Source of the DNA: Patulibacter brassicae
Lineage (GTDB): Bacteria > Actinomycetota > Thermoleophilia > Solirubrobacterales > Solirubrobacteraceae
Reading direction: 5' to 3'
NCBI RefSeq assembly: GCF_033949425.1
Contig: NZ_JAXAVX010000002.1
Location: 186,001-250,000 of the forward strand
Length of the DNA stretch: 64,000 nucleotides
Made by a program: the position numbers and the translations under genes. Of this stretch, positions 8,313-16,553 are shown piece by piece. The notes beneath the pieces are model-generated. The model saw only the letters and a list, made by a program, of their open reading frames with translations, had not been told where the DNA came from and did not search any database. Position 1 is the first letter of the stretch. Every line of letters begins with the position of its first letter.

Positions 8313-8651
8313 GTGCGTCAGCCGAACATGCAGCAGATGATGAAGCAGGTCCAGCGCATGCAGCAGGAGATGGCTGCCGCGCAGGAGCGGCTGAAGGACG
8401 AGGAGATCGACGTCACCGCCGGCGGCGGCATGGTGACGATCAAGATCACCGGCGGCCTCGAGGTGCGCGCGGTGACGATCGATCCCGACGCGATCGACCC
8501 GGAGGACGCCGACATGCTGCAGGACACCCTGACGGCCGGCTTCAACGAGGCCATCCGGCAGGCGCAGGAGCTGGCGGAGAAGCGCCTCGGCGGCGTCACC
8601 GGTGGCATGGACCTCGGGGCGCTCGGCCTCGGCGGTCTCCCCGGGATGTAG
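8313..8651 (+). CDS. ybaB: YbaB/EbfC family nucleoid-associated protein
   Basis: A 112-residue protein with the family layout: an N-terminal helix rich in Met and Gln (about 4-30), a central strand block with GGGMVTIKITG and VRAVTIDP, and a C-terminal helix with FNEAIRQAQELAEKRL. It binds DNA as a dimer. GTG at 8313 is taken as the start, just after the dnaX stop with GGAGACGGAG as ribosome site; ATG 8328 is a weaker alternative. Position between dnaX and recR is the conserved context of this family. Confidence 0.95.
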   Translation: MRQPNMQQMMKQVQRMQQEMAAAQERLKDEEIDVTAGGGMVTIKITGGLEVRAVTIDPDAIDPEDADMLQDTLTAGFNEAIRQAQELAEKRLGGVTGGMDLGALGLGGLPGM

Positions 8652-8659
8652 GCAGTCCG

Positions 8660-8678
8660 CGCGGGACGCCGTCCCGCG
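8660..8678 (+). terminator. hairpin between ybaB and recR
   Basis: CGCGGGAC-GCC-GTCCCGCG is a perfect 8-bp stem with a 3-base loop, nine bases after the ybaB stop. There is no U-tract, so it may attenuate transcription or stabilise the 3' end instead of fully terminating. Confidence 0.4.
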
Positions 8679-8717
8679 AGGACCGGCCCCGCCGGGCGGT
8701 CTGCGACCCTGCCCTGC

Positions 8718-9353
8718 GTGCAACCGGCTCCGATCGAGCGCCTCTCCGCGGCCTTCGCCCGCCTGCCCGGCATCGGGCCGCGGACGGCGCAGCGCCTGAC
8801 GTACCACGTCCTCACGCGGTCGGAGGAGGAGGCACGGGCGCTCGCCCACGCGCTCGTGGAGGTGAAGGAGCGGATCGGCGAGTGCTCGATCTGCTTCAAC
8901 CTCGCGGAGGGCGAGCTGTGCGAGGTCTGCCGCGACGCGCGCCGCGATCCCGGCCTGCTCTGCGTCGTCGAGGGACCCGCCGACGTCCTGCCGATCGAGC
9001 GCACCCACGAGTACCGCGGCCGCTACCACGTGCTCGGAGGCGCGCTCTCGCCGGTCGACGGCGTCGGCCCCCGCGACCTGCGGCTCGAGGAGCTCTACCG
9101 CCGCGTCGCCGCCGGCGACCCGGACCAGCCGCCGCCCGTCGACGCGACCCCGCCGGTGCGCGAGGTCGTCGTCGCGACGAACCCGACGACCGCGGGCGAG
9201 GCGACGGCGCTGCACATCTCCGCCGAGCTGCGCCGGCGCAGCCCCGACGTCACCGTCACCCGGTTGGCGTCGGGCCTGCCCGTCGGAGCGGATCTCGAGC
9301 ACGCCGACGAGGTCACCCTCGGCCGGGCCTTCGCCGGCCGACGCACGATCTGA
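8718..9353 (+). CDS. recR: recombination protein RecR
   Basis: A 211-residue protein with all RecR parts: a helix-hairpin-helix (LPGIGPRTAQRL, about 16-27), a C4 zinc finger (C56, C59, C68, C71), and a Toprim domain from about 80 with CVVEGPADV and GALSPVDGVGP. A C-terminal Walker B-like segment follows. It acts with RecO and RecF in gap repair by loading RecA. The GTG start at 8718 lies 66 bases after ybaB. It is probably part of the dnaX-ybaB-recR transcript. Confidence 0.97.
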   Translation: MQPAPIERLSAAFARLPGIGPRTAQRLTYHVLTRSEEEARALAHALVEVKERIGECSICFNLAEGELCEVCRDARRDPGLLCVVEGPADVLPIERTHEYRGRYHVLGGALSPVDGVGPRDLRLEELYRRVAAGDPDQPPPVDATPPVREVVVATNPTTAGEATALHISAELRRRSPDVTVTRLASGLPVGADLEHADEVTLGRAFAGRRTI

Positions 9354-9409
9354 CGCGCGCCGCACCCGACCCGCTCGCGCGCCGACCTACCACGGCGTAG
9401 GCTGCGCGC

Positions 9410-10735
9410 GTGCTGCCGACGCCGCCGCTGCTCCCGCTCCGCCTGCCGCGGTCGCCGATCGGCCCCGATCCGCTGCGGCGGATCCGCGTCCCGCGCGACC
9501 TGGCGCCGCTCGTGCACCGGTCCGCGCACGAGGAGGACCCCGCGTCCGCGGGGATGACGACGGAGGGCGTCGAGCGGATCTGGGACGCCGTCGAGCGCCT
9601 CTACCGCCACGGCGTCCATCCCGCCATCGGGCTCTGCGTGCGGCGCGAGGGCCGGGTCGTCCTGGATCGCTCGATCGGCTGGGCGCGGGGCGGCGGTCCC
9701 GGGTCCGACGTGCCCGAGGCGGACCGGATGCCGGCGACGCCCGACGTCCCCTACTGCATCTTCAGCGCGTCGAAGGCGATCACGGCGACGGTCGTGCACC
9801 TGCTCGACGAGCGCGGCGTCCTGCACATCGGCGACCGCGTCGCGGAGTACGTGCCGGAGTTCGCCGGACGGGGCAAGCACCGGATCACGATCGACCACGT
9901 CCTGTCGCACCGGGCGGGCATCCCGAACATCCGCAAGGAGGCGATCGATCTCGAGCGGATCGGCGACCGCGCGTTCCTCCTCGGCGAGATCGCCGACGCG
10001 ATGGTCCGCACGCGGCCGGGGTCTCGCCTCGCCTACCACGCGGTCTCCGGCGGCTTCGTCCTCGGCGAGATCGTCCACCGGGTCACGGGCAAGGACCTCC
10101 GCCAGGTCCTGCAGGAGGAGCTCCTCGACCCGCTCGGGTTCCGCTGGACGAACTACGGCGTCGCGCCGCAGGACCTCGACGCCGTCGGGCTCGCCTCGCC
10201 GACCGGCCCGCCGCCGCTGCCGCCGCTCTCCACCGTCCTGGACCGCGCGCTCGGGCTGCCGCTCGACGCCGTGACCGAGATCTCGAACGACCCGCGGTTC
10301 CTCCGCGCGATCGTGCCGGCGGGCAACGTCGTCTCGACCGCGAACGAGCTCTCGCGGTTCTTCGACCTGCTGCGCGCCGGCGGCGAGCTCGACGGCGTGC
10401 GGATCCTCGAGCCCCGGACGATCCGGCGGGCGATCATCGAGCGCTCCCACCACGAGGTCGACCTGTCGCTCGTGGCGCCGCTGCGGCACGCGTCGGGCTA
10501 CATGCTCGGCGCCAAGCAGCTGAGCCTCTACGGGCCCGACACCGAGATGGCGTTCGGGCACCTCGGGTTCACGAACGTCCTCGGCTGGGCCGATCCGCGG
10601 CGCGAGCTCGCCGTCGGGCTCGTGACGAGCGGCAAGCCCGCGCTCGCGCCGCACCTGCCGGACCTGCGCACGCTGACGGTGCGGATCGCCCAGGCCGCCC
10701 CGAAGGTCGAGCAGCCGGCGCTCTACGCGGCCTGA
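9410..10735 (+). CDS. beta-lactamase-fold serine hydrolase (class C/EstB-like)
   Basis: 441 residues, no signal peptide. The serine beta-lactamase/DD-peptidase signature SASK is at 119-122 (nucleophile S119, general base K122). Family-typical LLDERGVL and VLSHRAGIPN segments follow, and YHAVSGGFVLGEIV fills the Y-x-N/S position. The C-terminus ends in a FGHLGFTNVLGWADP block. Such proteins are usually cytoplasmic esterases or peptidases, not antibiotic resistance enzymes; the substrate is unknown. The GTG start is set by TAGGCT (9398-9403), six bases upstream. It is monocistronic. Confidence 0.85.
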   Translation: MLPTPPLLPLRLPRSPIGPDPLRRIRVPRDLAPLVHRSAHEEDPASAGMTTEGVERIWDAVERLYRHGVHPAIGLCVRREGRVVLDRSIGWARGGGPGSDVPEADRMPATPDVPYCIFSASKAITATVVHLLDERGVLHIGDRVAEYVPEFAGRGKHRITIDHVLSHRAGIPNIRKEAIDLERIGDRAFLLGEIADAMVRTRPGSRLAYHAVSGGFVLGEIVHRVTGKDLRQVLQEELLDPLGFRWTNYGVAPQDLDAVGLASPTGPPPLPPLSTVLDRALGLPLDAVTEISNDPRFLRAIVPAGNVVSTANELSRFFDLLRAGGELDGVRILEPRTIRRAIIERSHHEVDLSLVAPLRHASGYMLGAKQLSLYGPDTEMAFGHLGFTNVLGWADPRRELAVGLVTSGKPALAPHLPDLRTLTVRIAQAAPKVEQPALYAA

Positions 10736-10888
10736 CCGGGGACGCGCGCGGCGTCGCCGATCGCGTGCCGTCCCGCCTCCTCCGGAGGGGGCGGGGCGCG
10801 GAACGCCGCGCGCGCGTCGCCGCGGTCGGCCGCGCGCGTCGACCGTGAGGGCCGCCGAACGCCGCAGCCCGTAGGATCAGCCGCGCGC

Positions 10889-12205
<1,317 letters not shown>

Positions 12206-12285
12206 GCGGCCGGCGCGGAACACCGGCGACCTCGGGCGCGTCGACGCCGCGGGGCGCTCGGCGGCCCGCGACCGGCCCGCGCGCC

Positions 12286-13257
12286 TCAGCGCTCGCGGGT
12301 CCCGAGCGCGCCGGAGAGGAAGTCGACCGCCTGGCGGATCGCGGCCTCGGCGGCGGCCGTGCCGCGCAGCGCGTCGAGCATGACGAAGTCGTGGATGATG
12401 CCCGCGTAGCGGGTCGCCGTCACCGCGACCCCGGCCTCGCGCAGCCGCGCCGCGTACCGCTCGCCCTCGTCGCGCAGCACGTCGGCCTCGCCGGTGATGA
12501 CGAGCGCCGGCGGCAGCCCCGCGAGCTCCTCGTCCGTCGCGCGCAGCGGCGAGGCGATGCTCTGCGCCCGCTCGGCCTCGTCGGTCGTGTACTGGTCCCA
12601 GAACCACTGCATCCCGTCGCGGCGCAGGAAGTAGCCCTCCGCGAACTGGTGGTACGAGGGCGTGTCGAACGACGCGTCGGTGACCGGGTAGAAGAGCACC
12701 TGCGCCGCGAGGTCGAGCTCGCCGCGCTGCTTGGCCAGGAGCGTGATCGCCGCGGTCATGTTCCCGCCGACGGAGTCGCCGGCGACCGCGAGCCGCGAGG
12801 CGTCGAAGCCCTGCTCGGCGGCGTTGGCGACGATCCAGCGCGCCACGCCGTAGGACTGCTCGAGCGGCACCGGGAAGCGGACGTCCGGGGCGCGATCGTA
12901 GTCCGGCAGGACGACGGCGGCGCCCGTGCCGACGGCGAGCTCGCGGGCGAGGCGGTCGTGCGTGTGGCGGCTGCCGAAGACCCAGCCGGCACCGTGGACG
13001 TAGAGGACGACCGGCAGCGGGCCGGTCGCGCCGCGGGGCCGCAGGACGCGGACCGGGATCTCCCCGTGCCCGCTGTCGACGCGGAGGTCCTCGCTGTCGG
13101 CGTCGGGCACGAACGGCGGCTCGGCCTGAACGCCCTCGACGGTCTCGCGGCCCTCGGCGACGGGGAGCTGGAAGAGGAACGGCGGGGTGGCGGTGTCGCG
13201 GGCGAACGCGGCGGCGGCCGGCTCGAGGACGACGGTCGGATCGGTGGCGCTGGTCAT
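12286..13257 (-). CDS. alpha/beta hydrolase, hormone-sensitive-lipase (HSL) family esterase
   Basis: A 323-residue soluble enzyme. The oxyanion-hole motif HGAGW is at 88-92 (a variant of HGGGx), the nucleophile elbow GDSVGG has Ser162, and downstream ITGEADVLRDEG and GIIHDF supply the Asp and His. This fits the HSL/acetyl-hydrolase group acting on short-chain esters. It diverges from ohrR, and two OhrR-type operator palindromes lie between the two starts. It may therefore be induced by organic peroxides. That link is inference. Confidence 0.9.
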   Translation of the reverse strand: MTSATDPTVVLEPAAAAFARDTATPPFLFQLPVAEGRETVEGVQAEPPFVPDADSEDLRVDSGHGEIPVRVLRPRGATGPLPVVLYVHGAGWVFGSRHTHDRLARELAVGTGAAVVLPDYDRAPDVRFPVPLEQSYGVARWIVANAAEQGFDASRLAVAGDSVGGNMTAAITLLAKQRGELDLAAQVLFYPVTDASFDTPSYHQFAEGYFLRRDGMQWFWDQYTTDEAERAQSIASPLRATDEELAGLPPALVITGEADVLRDEGERYAARLREAGVAVTATRYAGIIHDFVMLDALRGTAAAEAAIRQAVDFLSGALGTRER

Positions 13258-13303
13258 GTCGGTGCTCCGGGGTCTGGGAGGTGCGGTGCCCTAGGGAAGC
13301 TAT

Positions 13304-13333
13304 CGCACAATAAAATTGTGCGCAATGTAATTG
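13304..13333. promoter_or_regulatory. tandem OhrR-type operators
   Basis: Two palindromes are centred 15 bases apart: CGCACAAT-AAA-ATTGTGCG (13304-13322) and CAAT-GTA-ATTG (13323-13333). They are strikingly AT-rich against the surrounding DNA. They sit in the divergent promoter region of the esterase and ohrR. The ACAAT-N3-ATTGT core and the 15-base phasing match the published Bacillus OhrR operator as I recall it. Confidence 0.8.
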
Positions 13334-13380
13334 TCGGCGATGAGATCGGGTCCCACTGCTACCGTCCGCGGAAGACCGCC

Positions 13381-13851
13381 ATGGCCGCCCCCGATCCCGC
13401 CACCACGTCGCAGCGCCTCGACGACCAGCTCTGCTTCTCGCTCTACGCCGCGTCCCGCGCGGTCACCCAGCTCTACCGCCCGTTGCTGGAGCCGCTCGGG
13501 ATCACGTACCCGCAGTACCTCGTGCTCCTCGTCCTGTGGGAGCGCGGGGCGGTGCCGGTCGGGGAGCTCGGCACCGCGCTCCGCCTGGACTACGGCACCC
13601 TGTCGCCGCTGCTGAAGCGGCTCGAGGCGGCGGGCCTCGTCGAGCGCACCCGCCGGCCCGACGACGAGCGGTCGGTCCTCATCGCGCTGACCGAGGCGGG
13701 CGATGCGCTGCGCACGCGCGCCGCCGCGGTGCCCGTCGCGATCGGGGACGCGATGGCGCTCCCGGCCGGCGAGCACGAGCGCCTGCTGGAGGTCCTCGCC
13801 GGGCTCACCGAGCGGGTGGCCGCGCGCGCGGCCGAGCTCGCGGCCCGGTGA
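13381..13851 (+). CDS. ohrR: organic hydroperoxide-sensing MarR-family repressor
   Basis: A 156-residue winged-helix regulator. The block DDQLCFSLYAASRAVTQLY places a cysteine at residue 18, equivalent to the peroxide-sensing Cys of OhrR. The tyrosines of the ITYPQYLVLLVLWE helix and the LDYGTLSPLLKRLE recognition helix also match OhrR. On oxidation of the Cys, OhrR proteins release DNA. No ohr peroxidase gene is present nearby; the divergent esterase is the only adjacent target. The start is ATG 13381. Confidence 0.9.
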   Translation: MAAPDPATTSQRLDDQLCFSLYAASRAVTQLYRPLLEPLGITYPQYLVLLVLWERGAVPVGELGTALRLDYGTLSPLLKRLEAAGLVERTRRPDDERSVLIALTEAGDALRTRAAAVPVAIGDAMALPAGEHERLLEVLAGLTERVAARAAELAAR

Positions 13852-13982
13852 CGCCGGGGTCGACCCGCGCCGGGCGGTGATGGCGCGGGGCGCGGCGCGT
13901 CGCGTCGCGGCATCCCGGGTCGGGCGCGTGGCGCGGAGGCGCGACGCGGCGGCCGGACGCCGGGGCGTCGTACCCTTGGGGC

Positions 13983-15101
13983 ATGAGCGCCAGCAGCGGG
14001 TACCGCATCGCCGTCGTCGGCGCCACCGGCCAGGTCGGTGGCGTCCTCCTCGACGAGCTCGGCGTGAAGCGCGACGGCGACGACCGCCAGGCGCTCGCCG
14101 CGGTCCGCGAGGGTCGCGCGGGCTTCCCGCCCGCCGGCGAGGGCCTGCCGATCCGCGAGATCGTGCCGTTCGCCTCCGCCCGCTCCGCCGGCACGACGCT
14201 GCGCGGGCTCGAGGTCCAGCCGCTGACCGAGGAGACGATCCAGGGCTTCGACCTCGCCGTGTTCAGCGCCGGTGGGTCCACCAGCCGCGAGTGGGCGCCG
14301 CGGTTCGTCGCCGCGGGCGCCGTCGTCGTCGACAACAGCTCGGCGTGGCGGATGCACGACGACGTCCCGCTCGTCGTCGCCGAGGTGAACCCCGAGGCGC
14401 TCGACGAGCACAAGGGGATCGTCGCCAACCCGAACTGCTCGACGATGCAGCTCATGGTCGCCCTGCGACCGCTCCAGCAGGCCGCCGGGATCGAGCGCCT
14501 CGTCGTCTCGACGTACCAGGCGGTCTCCGGCACCGGCAAGGCGGCCGTCGACGAGCTGCTCGAGGAGACCCGCGCGGTCCTCGAGGGGACCGCGGTGCCC
14601 GCCCCGCGCAGCTACGCGCACCAGATCGCGTTCAACGCGCTGCCGCACGCCGGCTCGTTCGTCGACGACCACACCGACGAGGAGCACAAGCTCATCAACG
14701 AGACGCGCAAGATCCTCGGCGACCCGACGATCCGGGTGTCGGCGACCTGCGTGCGCGTCCCGGTCCTCAACGGGCACTCCGAGACCTGCAACGTCGAGAC
14801 GCGCGAGCCGCTGTCCCCCGAGCGCGCGCGGGAGCTGCTGGCGGCTGCGCCCGGCGTCGAGGTCCGTGACGATCCGGCCGCGGCGGTCTACCCGCTGGCC
14901 ACCGAGGCCGACGGCCGCCCGGACGTGCTCGTCGGGCGGATCCGCCGCGATCCCGGCAACCCGCAGGCGCTCGACCTCTTCGTCGTCGGCGACAACCTGC
15001 GCAAGGGCGCGGCGACGAACACGATCCAGCTCGCGAAGGTCCTGCACGAGCGGGGCCTCGTCCGCCCGACCGCCGTCGACGCCGTCCCGGCCCTCGTCTG
15101 A
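13983..15101 (+). CDS. asd: aspartate-semialdehyde dehydrogenase
   Basis: 372 residues. It reduces aspartyl phosphate to the semialdehyde, the second step of the aspartate pathway. The NADP-binding GATGQVG is at 13-19, the catalytic Cys152 lies in NPNCSTMQ, and SAGGSTS and HQIAFNALPH are typical. A roughly 30-residue insertion (about 28-57) after the first helix and an acidic, variable segment near 290-320 distinguish it from shorter homologues. The start is ATG 13983 with TACCCT six bases upstream. The peptide deformylase gene starts two bases after its stop. Confidence 0.95.
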   Translation: MSASSGYRIAVVGATGQVGGVLLDELGVKRDGDDRQALAAVREGRAGFPPAGEGLPIREIVPFASARSAGTTLRGLEVQPLTEETIQGFDLAVFSAGGSTSREWAPRFVAAGAVVVDNSSAWRMHDDVPLVVAEVNPEALDEHKGIVANPNCSTMQLMVALRPLQQAAGIERLVVSTYQAVSGTGKAAVDELLEETRAVLEGTAVPAPRSYAHQIAFNALPHAGSFVDDHTDEEHKLINETRKILGDPTIRVSATCVRVPVLNGHSETCNVETREPLSPERARELLAAAPGVEVRDDPAAAVYPLATEADGRPDVLVGRIRRDPGNPQALDLFVVGDNLRKGAATNTIQLAKVLHERGLVRPTAVDAVPALV

Positions 15102-15103
15102 CG

Positions 15104-15685
15104 ATGGCGCAGCGCGAGATCTCGGAGGAGACCTGGGAGCGGCGCCGGCAGGCGCTGCAGCAGGTGCGCCAGTGGGGCGATCCGGCCCTGCGCACGGTCG
15201 CCCAGCCGATCGACCCCGCCGACATCGACGGGGAGCTCGTCGCCGAGGCGGGCCGCCTGATCGCGATCATGGACGCCGCCCTGGGCGTCGGCCTCGCCGC
15301 GACGCAGGCCGGGATCATGCGCCGCTACGTCGTCCTGCGCGAGGGCGAGGACGGCGCGGGGGACGCGATCACGCTCGTCAACCCGAGCCTCGAGTGGCAG
15401 AGCGAGGAGACCGACGTCGCCAGCGAGGGCTGCCTGTCGCTCGAGGGCGTGTGGGTCGACGTCGAGCGGCCCGTGGCGGTGCGCGTCCGCGCGCTGGACC
15501 TCAGCGGACGCGAGCTGACGATCGAGGCGAAGGGGCCCTACGCGCGGCGCCTGCAGCACGAGATCGACCACCTCGACGGGGTCCTCATGCTCGACCGGGC
15601 GCCGAAGGAGCAGCGCAAGGCCGCGCTGCGCGCGTTGCGCGAGGGCGTCGTCATGGACGCCCCGGCGGACGCGACCGAGGTCTGA
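15104..15685 (+). CDS. def: peptide deformylase
   Basis: 193 residues. It removes the formyl group from nascent N-terminal methionine. All three motifs are present: GVGLAATQ (61-68), EGCLS (108-112, metal-binding Cys110) and HEIDH (152-156, two metal His and catalytic Glu). About 25 residues precede the usual family start, forming a charged helix. Co-transcription with asd is likely because only two bases separate the genes. Confidence 0.96.
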   Translation: MAQREISEETWERRRQALQQVRQWGDPALRTVAQPIDPADIDGELVAEAGRLIAIMDAALGVGLAATQAGIMRRYVVLREGEDGAGDAITLVNPSLEWQSEETDVASEGCLSLEGVWVDVERPVAVRVRALDLSGRELTIEAKGPYARRLQHEIDHLDGVLMLDRAPKEQRKAALRALREGVVMDAPADATEV

Positions 15686-15699
15686 GCCGGCAGGCGGCG

Positions 15700-16341
15700 T
15701 CAGGCGAGCAGGTCGTCGAGCCAGCCGCCGACGACCTCGCCGATCCGGCCCTGCTCGGGCTTCAGGCCGTGGTCGCCCCGGACGGGCACGACCGTCCGGC
15801 CCGGCGCGGCGGGCGGCATGCCGTACGGGTCCCGTTCGCCCTGGACGACGAGCACCGGCACCGTGGGCTGCTCGAGCTCCGGCAGGCGGCTCGGCGCGGG
15901 GGAGGACCGGCGCGGCGGCTCGAGCGGGAACGCGAGGCAGAGGACGCCGACGGCGCCCGTCGCCGTCGCGGTGCGGCAGGCCACCCGGGCCCCCGAGGAG
16001 CGGCCGCCGAGGACTAGGGGCGCGTCGCCGATCGGGCCCGACCGGAGGCCGGCGACGATCGCCAGCCAGGCCTCGTCGAGCGCCGGCGGCCGCGGCGGCG
16101 AGCGCCGGCCGGCGACGCGGTAGGGCTGCTCGACCAGCCCGACGCCGATCCCCCGATCGAGCGCCGCACCGGCCGACGTCCGCAGGTCGGGAGCGTGCAC
16201 GCCACCGCCCGCGCCGTGGCCGAGCAGGAGCCAGGCCCGGGGCGTCGCGACGGCGTGCACGTGGACGCGCGCCGGTCCGCGCGGCGTGTCGAGCTCGACG
16301 ATCTCCGGGTCCGCGGCAGGCACCGCCGCATCCTCCCGCAT
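15700..16341 (-). CDS. alpha/beta hydrolase of the KANL3/Tex30 (dienelactone hydrolase-like) type
   Basis: 213 residues. GHGAGGGVHAPDL (about 35-47) forms the oxyanion region, GGRSSGARVA contains the nucleophilic serine, and VQGERDPYG and GDHGLKPEQG supply the Asp and His. This pattern is the small KANL3/Tex30-like hydrolase group whose substrates are unknown. The chosen start is ATG 16341. Upstream on the same strand lies the 38-bp tandem array and then the acyltransferase gene, so it could be the last gene of that operon. It is convergent with def. Confidence 0.8.
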   Translation of the reverse strand: MREDAAVPAADPEIVELDTPRGPARVHVHAVATPRAWLLLGHGAGGGVHAPDLRTSAGAALDRGIGVGLVEQPYRVAGRRSPPRPPALDEAWLAIVAGLRSGPIGDAPLVLGGRSSGARVACRTATATGAVGVLCLAFPLEPPRRSSPAPSRLPELEQPTVPVLVVQGERDPYGMPPAAPGRTVVPVRGDHGLKPEQGRIGEVVGGWLDDLLA

Positions 16342-16364
16342 CCGGCCGGTGCCCTCACCCGCCC

Positions 16365-16550
16365 GTCCTGGGTGACTCGAGTCGTTTGGGGAGGGGATTC
16401 CGGTCCTGGGTGACTCGAGTCGTCTGGGGAGGGGATTCCGGTCCTGGGTGACTCGAGTCGTTTGGGGACGGGATTCCGGTCCTGGGTGACTCGAGTCGTT
16501 TGGGGACGGGATTCCGGTCCTCGGTGACTCGAGTCGCCTGGGACCGGGCC
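16365..16550. repeat. 38-bp tandem repeat, 5 copies, each with a 10-bp palindrome
   Basis: Copies start at 16365, 16403, 16441, 16479 and 16517; the last is truncated and diverged. The unit contains GGGTGACTCGAGTCGTTTGG and then a GGGGAGGGGATTCC-like block. GACTCGAGTC is a perfect 10-bp palindrome present in every copy. Copies 1-4 differ at one to three positions. The array sits between the acyltransferase stop and the hydrolase start. No variable spacers exist, so it is not CRISPR. Confidence 0.95.
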
Positions 16551-16553
16551 GGC

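Noticed and set aside
9410..10735. Antibiotic-resistance beta-lactamase
   Set aside because: No signal peptide. The SxxK fold is shared with many cytosolic esterases and peptidases, so only the fold is claimed.
16365..16550. CRISPR array
   Set aside because: The 38-bp units are contiguous with no variable spacers, and no cas genes are present.
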